From positions 2,728,001 to 2,792,000 of the forward strand of contig NZ_CP025429.1 in assembly GCF_002848345.1 (NCBI RefSeq): a DNA stretch of 64,000 nucleotides, in the 5' to 3' direction. This DNA is from Chromobacterium sp. ATCC 53434. GTDB lineage: Bacteria > Pseudomonadota > Gammaproteobacteria > Burkholderiales > Chromobacteriaceae. Below the pieces are notes generated by a model, which did not search any database, had not been told where the DNA came from, and worked only from the letters and a program-made list of their open reading frames with translations. Below are positions 34,676 to 42,577 of this stretch, piece after piece (position 1 is the first letter of the stretch; each line of letters starts with the position of its first letter). The position numbers were made by a program, and so were the translations under genes.

Positions 34676-36463
34676 TTATTTCTGCACGTCCAGGAAGCGC
34701 CAGATGGCGTTGAAGTTGGGATGCACCTTGAACCCCCTGACCCAGGGCTGGGCGACGCCGTTGGTATAGCGGACGTCGCCGTAGACCCAGGGCGTGTCGC
34801 CGGCCACGATCTTGTTCATCTGGTCGTACAGGCGGTTGCGCTCCGGTCCGTCCGGCAGCACCCGCGCCTGCTCGTACAGGCTGTCGTAGCGGGCCGAGCG
34901 GTAGCAGGCGTAATTGCTGCCGCCGGTGTTCGGCCCGTACAGCAGCTGCATGAAGTTTTCGCCGTCGGGATAATCGGCCCCCCAGGCGGCGCCGGCTATG
35001 CCGTACTTGCACTCCTGCAAGGCCTTGGCCTGCTCGTTCCATTGCACCACGCGGAAGTCGACGCGCACCTTGATGCGGTCGAAGGCCTTCTGCCAGTACT
35101 CGTTCCACTGCTTGTCGATGGCGGTCGGCCCGGTGACGAAGTCCACCGTGAACGGCTTGCCGTCCGGCTGGTCGCGATAGCCGTCGGCGCCGACCTTGTA
35201 GCCGACCTGATCCAGCAAGGCGTTGGCCAGCGGCGGATTGAACGGATAGGCGGCGCGGAAATCGGGATTGTGGCCGGCGACGTTGGGCGGGATGATGTAT
35301 TGCACCGGCACCGCCTGGTTGCGGCGGATATTGCGTATCGTCTCGCCGTTGTCGAAAGCCATCGCGATGGCGCGGCGCAGCGCGATCCTGTCCTTGCCGA
35401 AACCACCGACCACCGGATCCTTCATATTGAAGGTGTAGAAGGTGATGCCCTCCTCCAGGCTGCGGTTGAGCTGGATGCCGCGCTCGCGGTATTCCGCCTT
35501 CAATTCGGCCCGGGCCGGATTGCTCGCATCCAGCCGCAACACCTGGCGGATCAGCGGCTGCGGAATGCTGGGATTGCCGCTCAGGACATCCAGCTCCCCG
35601 CTCTTGAACGCCAGCCAGGTCGGCTGCTCCTCCTGGATCACCGAGATCTCGATCCGGTCTATCTGCGGATAGCGCTTGCCGTTCATCTGCGCGGCTATCC
35701 GCCGGTCCAGCGGGCTGGCGCCGGCATCGTAATGGAAGGCCTCGCGGCGGAAGTTGGGATTGCGCACCAGCGAGATGCTGTTGCCGGGCTTCCAGTCCTT
35801 CAACATATAGGGGCCGGTGCCGACCGGATGGGCGTTGGTATTGTCGCCGTAGGCCTCGACGACCTCGCGGGCCTGCGCCTCCACCCAGCTGCCAGCCAGC
35901 AGATAGGGCAGCGACGGGAACGGCTGCTTGAACTTCAGCTGTAATGTGTAGCGGTCCGGCGTCTGTATGCCCGCCACCGGCGCATCGTAATCGAGCTTGC
36001 CCTTGGCGGCCTTCTTGACCAGCGCGTCCAGTCCCACCAGCTTGTTGGTGAAGGTGTCGCTGAGCGGCGACGCGATCGACGGATCGGACAGGCGCTTGAT
36101 CGTGTAGGCGTAGTCGGCGGCGGTCAACTCGCGCCGCTTGCCCTTGAAGGCCGGATCGGGCGCGAAGTAGATGCCTTTCCTGAGATGGAAGGTGTAGCTC
36201 AGGCCATCGGCGCTGACCGTCGGCATCGCCGTGGTGACGTTGGGAATCACCTTCACCGGCCTGGCCAGATAATCGAAGGTCAGCAGCGGATCGTAGATGT
36301 GCTCGATCACCGCCGCCGAATAGACGTCCGCCACCTTGGCCGGATCGAAACCGGTTTCCTGGGCGTTGAACACCGCGTGCAGGATCTTCTCCGCCGACGC
36401 GTGCAGCGGCAGCATCCCCCCCCAGACCATCAGTGCCGCCGCAATCGGCTTTCTCAGGCACAT
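34676..36463 (-). CDS. Peptide ABC transporter substrate-binding protein (SBP_bac_5)
   Basis: A 595-residue periplasmic protein with a signal peptide (1-24, ending ASA) and an OppA/YejA-type SBP_bac_5 fold: YDPLLTFDYLARP, DYAYTIKRLSDPS, HPVGTGPYMLKDW and the C-terminal GNPSIPQPL and NRNLYDQMNK regions. Its size suits oligopeptides or peptide antibiotics rather than dipeptides. It heads the four-gene operon. GGAGGAGAA lies upstream. Confidence 0.92.
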   Translation of the reverse strand: MCLRKPIAAALMVWGGMLPLHASAEKILHAVFNAQETGFDPAKVADVYSAAVIEHIYDPLLTFDYLARPVKVIPNVTTAMPTVSADGLSYTFHLRKGIYFAPDPAFKGKRRELTAADYAYTIKRLSDPSIASPLSDTFTNKLVGLDALVKKAAKGKLDYDAPVAGIQTPDRYTLQLKFKQPFPSLPYLLAGSWVEAQAREVVEAYGDNTNAHPVGTGPYMLKDWKPGNSISLVRNPNFRREAFHYDAGASPLDRRIAAQMNGKRYPQIDRIEISVIQEEQPTWLAFKSGELDVLSGNPSIPQPLIRQVLRLDASNPARAELKAEYRERGIQLNRSLEEGITFYTFNMKDPVVGGFGKDRIALRRAIAMAFDNGETIRNIRRNQAVPVQYIIPPNVAGHNPDFRAAYPFNPPLANALLDQVGYKVGADGYRDQPDGKPFTVDFVTGPTAIDKQWNEYWQKAFDRIKVRVDFRVVQWNEQAKALQECKYGIAGAAWGADYPDGENFMQLLYGPNTGGSNYACYRSARYDSLYEQARVLPDGPERNRLYDQMNKIVAGDTPWVYGDVRYTNGVAQPWVRGFKVHPNFNAIWRFLDVQK

Positions 36464-36707
36464 AGTCGTTTCTCCTCCATTTTATTATTCGCGCGGTCGC
36501 GCCCGCGGCCTGCCGGTCTGTCGCCGTCATCGCCCGCCGTCGCGCCGCCTGTTGCACAAGCTTGTTAACAGAAACCCGTCACTGCCCAAACCTTAACGAT
36601 TGACACGGTCGCGGGCTGACAGCATCGTAAAATTAATAACGGCGATTATGAACCTGCCATGCGCGGCGGCCTCGTCCGGCGCCGCGCCGACAATCAAGGA
36701 GAGCGAC

Positions 36708-37073
36708 ATGAAACCCCTGTTCACCGCCGCCGCGCTGCTGGCGGCCGGCCTGCTGGCCGGCTGCGCCACCCAGCTCGGCTATGCGCAGAAAGTCAACGGC
36801 TGGCAAGGCCGGGACGCCAACGAACTGCTGGCGACCTGGGGCACGCCCACCGGCCAGATGACCATGCCCAACGGCAATCTGCTGTACACCTATCGCAGCG
36901 CCTATAGCCAGGACATGCCTATCCAGGCCAACGGCTTCTACCATCCATGGATCAACGGCGGCGGCTCGGTCTATTACAGCTGCACCACCAACTTCGTCGT
37001 CGACCCGAAGAGCCACCTAGTTCAGTCGGTCAGCTTCGACGGCAACGACTGCGTCGCGCCGCCGCGTAAATAA
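36708..37073 (+). CDS. Small lipoprotein
   Basis: A 121-residue protein with a clear lipoprotein signal; lipobox LAGC places the lipidated Cys at residue 19. The mature part begins ATQLGYAQKVNGWQGRDANELLATWGTP, a pattern common in small betaproteobacterial lipoproteins of the SmpA/OmlA-like kind that start with a helix-turn-helix followed by a strand pair. Two more cysteines could form a disulphide. AAGGAG lies 7 nt before the ATG. The function is unknown. Confidence 0.8.
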   Translation: MKPLFTAAALLAAGLLAGCATQLGYAQKVNGWQGRDANELLATWGTPTGQMTMPNGNLLYTYRSAYSQDMPIQANGFYHPWINGGGSVYYSCTTNFVVDPKSHLVQSVSFDGNDCVAPPRK

Positions 37074-37108
37074 ACCAGGCCCGCGGGACCGGAGCCGGCG
37101 CTCGCCGG

Positions 37109-40100
37109 CTATTTGCCGCCCGCCTCGTTCAGCTTCAACGCGCGGCGGCCGCCCAGCAGACGACGGATGCGGGTGCGCAGGCTGTCCAGATAGGTGTACA
37201 CCACCGGCACCACCAGCAGCGTCAGCAAGGTGGACGTCAGCAAGCCGCCTATGATGGCCTGCGCCATCGGCCGGTTGCTCTCCGAACCATCGCCGGTGCC
37301 CAGCGCCAGCGGCAGCATGCCGAAGATCATCGCCAGGCTGGTCATCATGATCGGACGCAGACGGACCCGGCCCGCCTCGGCGATCGCGTCCTCGCGCGCC
37401 ATGCCGTCGGCGCGCGCCCGATTGACGAAGTCCACCAGCAAAATGCCGTTCTTCGCCACCAGGCCCATCAGCATGATGATGCCGATGATGGAGAACATGT
37501 TCAGCGTCGAGCCCCACAGGAACAATGCGACGAACACGCCGCCGAAGGCCAGGGGCAGCGACACCATGATGGTCACCGGCATCGTGAAGCTGCGGAACTG
37601 CGCCGCCAGGATCAGGTAGATGAAGATCACGCCGAGACCCAGCGCGCGCAGCGCGTTGCTCACCGTCTCCTCCATGTCCTTCTGCTGGCCGCGGTGCATC
37701 CGTTGCACACCCTGCGGCAGCGGCGTGCCGTCCAGCAGCTTGTCGATGTCGGCCATCGCAGAACCGACGTCGCGGCCCTCGACGTTGGCCATGATGCTGA
37801 TCTCGCGCATCATGTTGGTGCGCTTGATCTGGCGCGGGCTGACGCCCTGGCGGGTCTCGATCAGCGTCGACAGCGGCACCATCTGCGAGGCGCCGTTGTC
37901 GTCGCGGTTGCCGGCCACCTTCAGCTGGTCCAGCAGCTCCTGGCGGCGCGCGTCCTTCGGCACCCGGATGCGCACATCGTAGTTCTCGCCGTCCGGCGCC
38001 TCCCAGGTGGTCACCACATTGCCGGCCAGCAGCATCGACAGCAGATTGCCGACGCGATTGAGATCGACGCCCAGGCTCAGCGCCGCGTCGCGCTTCAGCG
38101 TCAGGCTCAGCGACGGGTCGCCCTCGGTCAGATTGGATTCGATGTCCTTGATGCCCTTCACCTTGGCTATCCTGGCCATGATGTCGCGCGACACCGCGTC
38201 CAGCTCGACCAGATTGGAGCCGCGCAGGCCGATGAAGATGGGCTTGCCCTGCTGCTCGTCGTTGGCCACCGCCTTGATCAGCACGCCGGCCACCGGCTGC
38301 ACCCGCTTGCGGGCGTCGGCGATCACCTGATCCAGGCTGCGCTGGCGCGAACGCTTGTCGCCGATGTCCACCGTCAGCGAGCCGTCGTTCTTGCCGGCGC
38401 CGAAATTGCCGGCGCCGACGTCCAGCGACACCGTCCGTATCTCCTGGATGCCGGACAGCGCGTCGGCCAGCTCCTTGCCCTTCTGCGCCGTGTATTCCAG
38501 CGACGAGCCGGGCGCGGTCTGGTAGACCACATTGATCTTGCCGCTGTCGCGCACCGGCAAGAACTCGCCGCCTATCATCGGCACCAGCGCGAAGCTGGCG
38601 GCGGTCAGGCCCAGCGACAGCGCCAGCACGGTCTTGCGATGGCCCAGCACCCAGCGTATCGCCGAGGCATAACGCTCGGACAAACGGTCCAGCGAGGTCT
38701 CGAACCAGTCCAGCATCCTGCCCAGCGGGCCGCGGTGGTGATCGCCGTGATGGTGCGGGTCGTGCCAGATCGACGACAGCATCGGGTCCAGCGAGAAGCT
38801 GACGAACATCGAGATCAGCACCGCCACCGCGACGGTCAGGCCGAACTGGTGGAAGAAGCGGCCGATGATGCCGCCCATGAAACCCACCGGCAGGAAGACC
38901 GCCACCACCGTCAGCGTGGTCGCCAGCACCGCCAGGCCGATCTCGTTGGTGCCGTCCAGCGCCGCCTGGTAATGGCTCTTGCCAAGCGCCGCGTGGCGGA
39001 CGATGTTCTCGCGCACCACGATGGCGTCGTCTATCAGCAGGCCGATGGACAGCGACAAGGCCAGCAGCGTCAGCACGTTCAGCGTGAAGCCCAACAGCTG
39101 CATCGCGAACAATGTGCCGACCAGCGCCACCGGCAGCGTCAGCCCGGTGATCACCGTGCTGCGCCAGCTGCCCAGGAACAGGAAGACGATCAATATCGTC
39201 AGGCCGGCGCCCTCCATCAGCATCGACTCGACGCTGTCCAGCGCCTTCTTGATGTCTTCGGCGGAGTCGTAGGTGTAGCGCAGCACCGTGCCGGCCGGCA
39301 TCTGCGGCTTCAATTCGGCTACCAGCTTCTTGACGCCGGCGGCCACCGCCACCTCGTTGGCGCCGCGCGCCGCCTTGACGTCCACACCGAGGCCGGGCTG
39401 GCCGTTGACCAGCGAGATGCTGTCCTGCTCGGCCACGGTGTCGGCCACCACGGCGATATCGTCCAACCGGATCGGCGTGCCGTTGCGGAAGCCGACGGCC
39501 AGCGCGGCGAAATCGTCGGCCGACTTCAGCTTGCCGGACACCCGTATCGCCCACTCCTTGCGGGAGGTGGACACGTCGCCGGCCGGGAAGTCCTGGTTGG
39601 CGGCCTTGATCGCGTCGGCCACATCGGTCAGCGCCAGGCCGGAGGCCTCCAGCCGCACCGGGTCGATGTCGATGCGGATCTCGCGCCGCACCGCGCCGAT
39701 CAGGCTGACGTCGCCGACGCCCTCCACCATCTGCAGCCGCTTCTTCAGCACGTTCTCCACCCAGCTGCTCAATTCGCGCGGACGGGTCTGGCTGGAGGTC
39801 AGCGACAGCGACAGCATGGGCTTGTCGTTCGGGTCCACCTGGGACACCGACGGCGTGCCGATCTCGCGGCGGAACTGGCCTTGCACCGACGCCACCTTGT
39901 CGCGCACGTTCTGCACCGCGACGATGGGGTCGACCGACAGCTCGAATTCGGCCACGACGAAAGAATTGCCTTCGGAAGAATAAGAACGGATTTCCTTGAT
40001 GCCGCTGACGGTGTTCAGCGCCTCCTCCAGCGGCTTGCTGACCTCGCTCTCCACCACCTCGGGCGAGGCGCCGGAATACGGCGTCGACACCACCGCCATC

Positions 40101-40228
40101 GGCAGGCGGACATCGGGCATCTCTTCCACGGCCAGCTTCTGCCAGGAGAATAGCCCCAGCACCATCAGCGTCATCATCAATACAGCGGCGAAATACGGAT
40201 TGCGCACGCTAACACGGGTCAGCCACAT
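37109..40228 (-). CDS. RND efflux transporter, AcrB/MexF-like inner-membrane pump
   Basis: A 1039-residue protein of standard HAE-RND length. There are twelve membrane helices in two halves with large periplasmic loops. The proton-relay Asp pair is in SIGLLIDDAIVVRENIVRH (about 405-425). It opens WLTRVSVRNPYFAAVLMMTLMVLG. It exports drugs, dyes or metabolites by proton antiport. It starts 10 nt after the adaptor stop. No outer-membrane channel gene is in the window. Confidence 0.95.
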   Translation of the reverse strand: MWLTRVSVRNPYFAAVLMMTLMVLGLFSWQKLAVEEMPDVRLPMAVVSTPYSGASPEVVESEVSKPLEEALNTVSGIKEIRSYSSEGNSFVVAEFELSVDPIVAVQNVRDKVASVQGQFRREIGTPSVSQVDPNDKPMLSLSLTSSQTRPRELSSWVENVLKKRLQMVEGVGDVSLIGAVRREIRIDIDPVRLEASGLALTDVADAIKAANQDFPAGDVSTSRKEWAIRVSGKLKSADDFAALAVGFRNGTPIRLDDIAVVADTVAEQDSISLVNGQPGLGVDVKAARGANEVAVAAGVKKLVAELKPQMPAGTVLRYTYDSAEDIKKALDSVESMLMEGAGLTILIVFLFLGSWRSTVITGLTLPVALVGTLFAMQLLGFTLNVLTLLALSLSIGLLIDDAIVVRENIVRHAALGKSHYQAALDGTNEIGLAVLATTLTVVAVFLPVGFMGGIIGRFFHQFGLTVAVAVLISMFVSFSLDPMLSSIWHDPHHHGDHHRGPLGRMLDWFETSLDRLSERYASAIRWVLGHRKTVLALSLGLTAASFALVPMIGGEFLPVRDSGKINVVYQTAPGSSLEYTAQKGKELADALSGIQEIRTVSLDVGAGNFGAGKNDGSLTVDIGDKRSRQRSLDQVIADARKRVQPVAGVLIKAVANDEQQGKPIFIGLRGSNLVELDAVSRDIMARIAKVKGIKDIESNLTEGDPSLSLTLKRDAALSLGVDLNRVGNLLSMLLAGNVVTTWEAPDGENYDVRIRVPKDARRQELLDQLKVAGNRDDNGASQMVPLSTLIETRQGVSPRQIKRTNMMREISIMANVEGRDVGSAMADIDKLLDGTPLPQGVQRMHRGQQKDMEETVSNALRALGLGVIFIYLILAAQFRSFTMPVTIMVSLPLAFGGVFVALFLWGSTLNMFSIIGIIMLMGLVAKNGILLVDFVNRARADGMAREDAIAEAGRVRLRPIMMTSLAMIFGMLPLALGTGDGSESNRPMAQAIIGGLLTSTLLTLLVVPVVYTYLDSLRTRIRRLLGGRRALKLNEAGGK

Positions 40229-40238
40229 CGCGCTCTCC

Positions 40239-41342
40239 TCAGACCCGGCCAGCCGGCAGGCTGACCGCGTCGCCGACCTTGCTGCCCAGCAATTCGCCGA
40301 TCACCACGCTCTCGCCCGGCGCAACGCCGGCGATCGCCGCCTGGCGCTCGCTCTCGGCGCGCAGCGCCACCGTCACCGGCCGCTTGGCCAGACGCCCCTT
40401 CTCCGCCACCATCACCCACGGCTTGCCGTCGATGTCGCGCACGGCGGACAGCGGCACCACCACCTTGTCCTTGACCTCGCTCAGCACCACGCCGCCCTTG
40501 GCGAACTGGCCCACCTTCAAGTGACGGTCCGGATTGACCACCCGCACGAACAGCGTGAAGCTGCGGGTGCCGGGAATCGCCACCGGATTGATGCGCACCA
40601 CCTTGCCGCCCTCCTGCGCGTCGCGACCGTCCACGCTGAAGCCGGCGGCCATGCCGACCCTGACCGCGCCTATCAATCGCGACGGCACGGTGGCGGCGAT
40701 CTCCAGCACCGACAGGTCGGCCACCGAGAACAGCTTCATATTGCGGCTGGCCACCTCGCCCGGATTGATCTTGCGCTCGTACACCACGCCGTCGATCGGC
40801 GATTTGACCTGGGCGTCGGCCAACGAGCGCTTGGCGCGCGCCAGTTGCGCCGCCTGGGCGCGCAACTCGCCCTCCCTCACCCGGTAATCGCTTTCCAGCT
40901 CGTCGTAGGCCACCTGCGAGATAAAACCCTTGCCCAGCAGCTCGCGCTGCTTGTCCAGTTTGACCTTGGCCAGCTTCAGCCTGGCCTTGGAATTGTCCAG
41001 CTGGGCGTTCTGCTCCGCCACCGATTGACCCAGGGCCTCGGCGTCCAGCACCGCCAGTATCTGGCCGCGCCGCACCGCCTCGCCTTCGCGCACCCGCACC
41101 TCGCGGACGTTCGCGTCGACCTCGGACGCCACCGCGCTGCTGGACAAGGCGTTCAAGGAGCCGGTGAACGGAATGGTGGCCGCCAGCGGACGCACCTCCG
41201 CCCGCATCACATCGGCGTTGGACAGGCGGCGCGCCACCGGCGCGGAGGCCGCCTTGCCCTCCTTGCCGGAGGCGTCGCTGTGGTTACAGGCGGCAAGCGG
41301 CAGCAGGCAGAGGGCTAGCAGGCAAAGACGTGTGTTCATCAT
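40239..41342 (-). CDS. RND periplasmic adaptor (membrane fusion) lipoprotein
   Basis: A 367-residue protein with a lipoprotein signal (LAAC at about residue 19), a biotinyl-lipoyl half-motif (VDANVREVRVREGEAVRRGQILAVLD), an alpha-hairpin (about 100-160) and beta-barrel domains. It bridges the RND pump to an outer-membrane channel. Two adjacent ATGs (41342 and 41339) are possible and the ribosome binding site is weak. The adaptor and pump form a two-gene operon. Confidence 0.92.
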   Translation of the reverse strand: MMNTRLCLLALCLLPLAACNHSDASGKEGKAASAPVARRLSNADVMRAEVRPLAATIPFTGSLNALSSSAVASEVDANVREVRVREGEAVRRGQILAVLDAEALGQSVAEQNAQLDNSKARLKLAKVKLDKQRELLGKGFISQVAYDELESDYRVREGELRAQAAQLARAKRSLADAQVKSPIDGVVYERKINPGEVASRNMKLFSVADLSVLEIAATVPSRLIGAVRVGMAAGFSVDGRDAQEGGKVVRINPVAIPGTRSFTLFVRVVNPDRHLKVGQFAKGGVVLSEVKDKVVVPLSAVRDIDGKPWVMVAEKGRLAKRPVTVALRAESERQAAIAGVAPGESVVIGELLGSKVGDAVSLPAGRV

Positions 41343-41500
41343 CTGTGTTTTCTGACATGGATATCGCGTCCACATCCGGTTTATTTGGCATCGGTTGGTC
41401 GACAAGCCGGAAGCATATCATCATATCCGGGACGAAACAGGCGGCCCAACCGCGACCGCCCGCCCGATCATGCCACAGGCATTGTTACATGTGAACGTCA

Positions 41501-41637
41501 TTGGGCGAACAGTTCCGATCCGACGATGACCAGCTTGGCCGCCTGTCAGGCGCCGCGACTCCGCCAGCGCCATCGCCACCAACCCGTATCGAGTCCATGT
41601 TCCGCTTGATATGCCGCTCCGGCCGCAGCTCCGCCCT
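41501..41637 (-). pseudogene. exbD 3'-end relic
   Basis: Plus-strand GTTCCGATCCGACGATGACC and GCGACTCCGCCAGCGCCATC, then GCTTGATATGCCGCTCCGGC, match the end of the exbD at 14713-14860 in order and orientation, with base changes and small indels that break the frame. The rest of exbD and all of exbB are absent. It lies downstream of tonB2, where exbB-exbD-exbD would be expected by analogy with the first locus. Confidence 0.8.
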
Positions 41638-41667
41638 CCCCGTCGACGGCGGCTCAGACCGGCGACG

Positions 41668-41781
41668 GACCGAGCGCCAGGCGGAGGAGCTGGGTCTTGA
41701 TGATTGCAGGTCCAGCCCGATGGCGGCCCGCCTGTCGGCCGCGCCGCCCTTCCGAGCCGGAGAAGATCATGGACAAGCTCG
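41668..41781. mobile_element. MITE-like element, copy 3 (decayed)
   Basis: GATGATTGCAGGTCCAGCCC aligns with GGTGATTCCAAGGTCCAGCC inside copy 1, with flanking similarity (CAGGCGGAGG and GCCGCGCCGCCCTTCCGAGCCGG). The end AAGATCATGGACAAGCTC aligns with the copy 1 terminal repeat AAGATCGTAAACAGGCTC. The left end and part of the interior are missing. The right end abuts the tonB2 stop codon at 41782. Confidence 0.55.
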
Positions 41782-42435
41782 TCAGGAGCTTGAGTCGAGC
41801 CGGAAACCGAACTCCTGTTTCAGCTGGGAACTGGCCTGGCAGGTATAGCCTTGCAATGCGGTCGCGATCGCCGACTTGAACGCGCTGCGGTAGCGCGGCG
41901 GAATGTCGCCGCTGAAGCTGTAGCTGGCGTTGCCGCCGAACTTGCCGTCCGCGCCGACGCTGAACACCACGTTCACCACGCCCTGTACATCGTCCTCCTG
42001 CGCCTTGCTCGGATATTCCGGCGCCTCCAGATGGCTGCAGTTGGCCTTGGCCGAAACCGGGCCTTTGGGCGCTTCCACCACCGGCGCCGGTGCCGGCGTC
42101 GGCGCAGGCTGCGGCGTCGGATCGGATGTCACCGACTGGATCGCGTTCGCCGATTGCGTGACCGGCGGCGGGTTCACCACCGGCGGCACGTAGGCCTGCG
42201 GCTTGGGCGTCGCCGGCTGCTGCACCACCTTCTCGATTTTCGGCGGCGGCGGCGGCGGCGGCGGTTCGCTGATCACCGCGACTTCCACTTTCTGCTCGAT
42301 CACTTTCACCACGCCCTGCGCCAATCCCGTCACCAGCCCGTAGATCAGCAAGGCGTGGAACACGATGACGCCGACAAGACCGGCCGAGCGTCGGCTGAAT
42401 TTTCCGTTGCCAGGTTTGAGTGAAGCACTTCTCAT
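41782..42435 (-). CDS. TonB energy transducer 2
   Basis: A 217-residue near-copy of TonB 1: an N-terminal helix (VGVIVFHALLIYGLVTGLAQ), a proline-rich spacer (eight prolines in one run), and a C-terminal domain KANCSHLEAPEYPSKAQEDD that differs at few positions. The start at 42435 (MRSASLKPGN) is preferred because GGGAAGG precedes it and the length matches TonB 1. Its own exbB/exbD partners are lost, so it presumably uses the ExbBD proteins of the first locus. Confidence 0.9.
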   Translation of the reverse strand: MRSASLKPGNGKFSRRSAGLVGVIVFHALLIYGLVTGLAQGVVKVIEQKVEVAVISEPPPPPPPPKIEKVVQQPATPKPQAYVPPVVNPPPVTQSANAIQSVTSDPTPQPAPTPAPAPVVEAPKGPVSAKANCSHLEAPEYPSKAQEDDVQGVVNVVFSVGADGKFGGNASYSFSGDIPPRYRSAFKSAIATALQGYTCQASSQLKQEFGFRLDSSS

Positions 42436-42577
42436 CGCAAAGGCCTTCCCTACATGCATGCGCTTGCGGAGCGGGACCGGCATCTCGCCAGCCCCCGACA
42501 ACACAAGTGAACTCCTGTAACGGATTGACCGCAATCCGTAGTTGCCCGGGCGCCGGCCGGCGCCCGGAGCAACACGC

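Noticed and set aside
37017..39554. 845-aa minus-strand ORF overlapping the RND pump in another frame
   Set aside because: Arg/Gly-rich frame-shifted reading of the pump gene; no domain or start signal.
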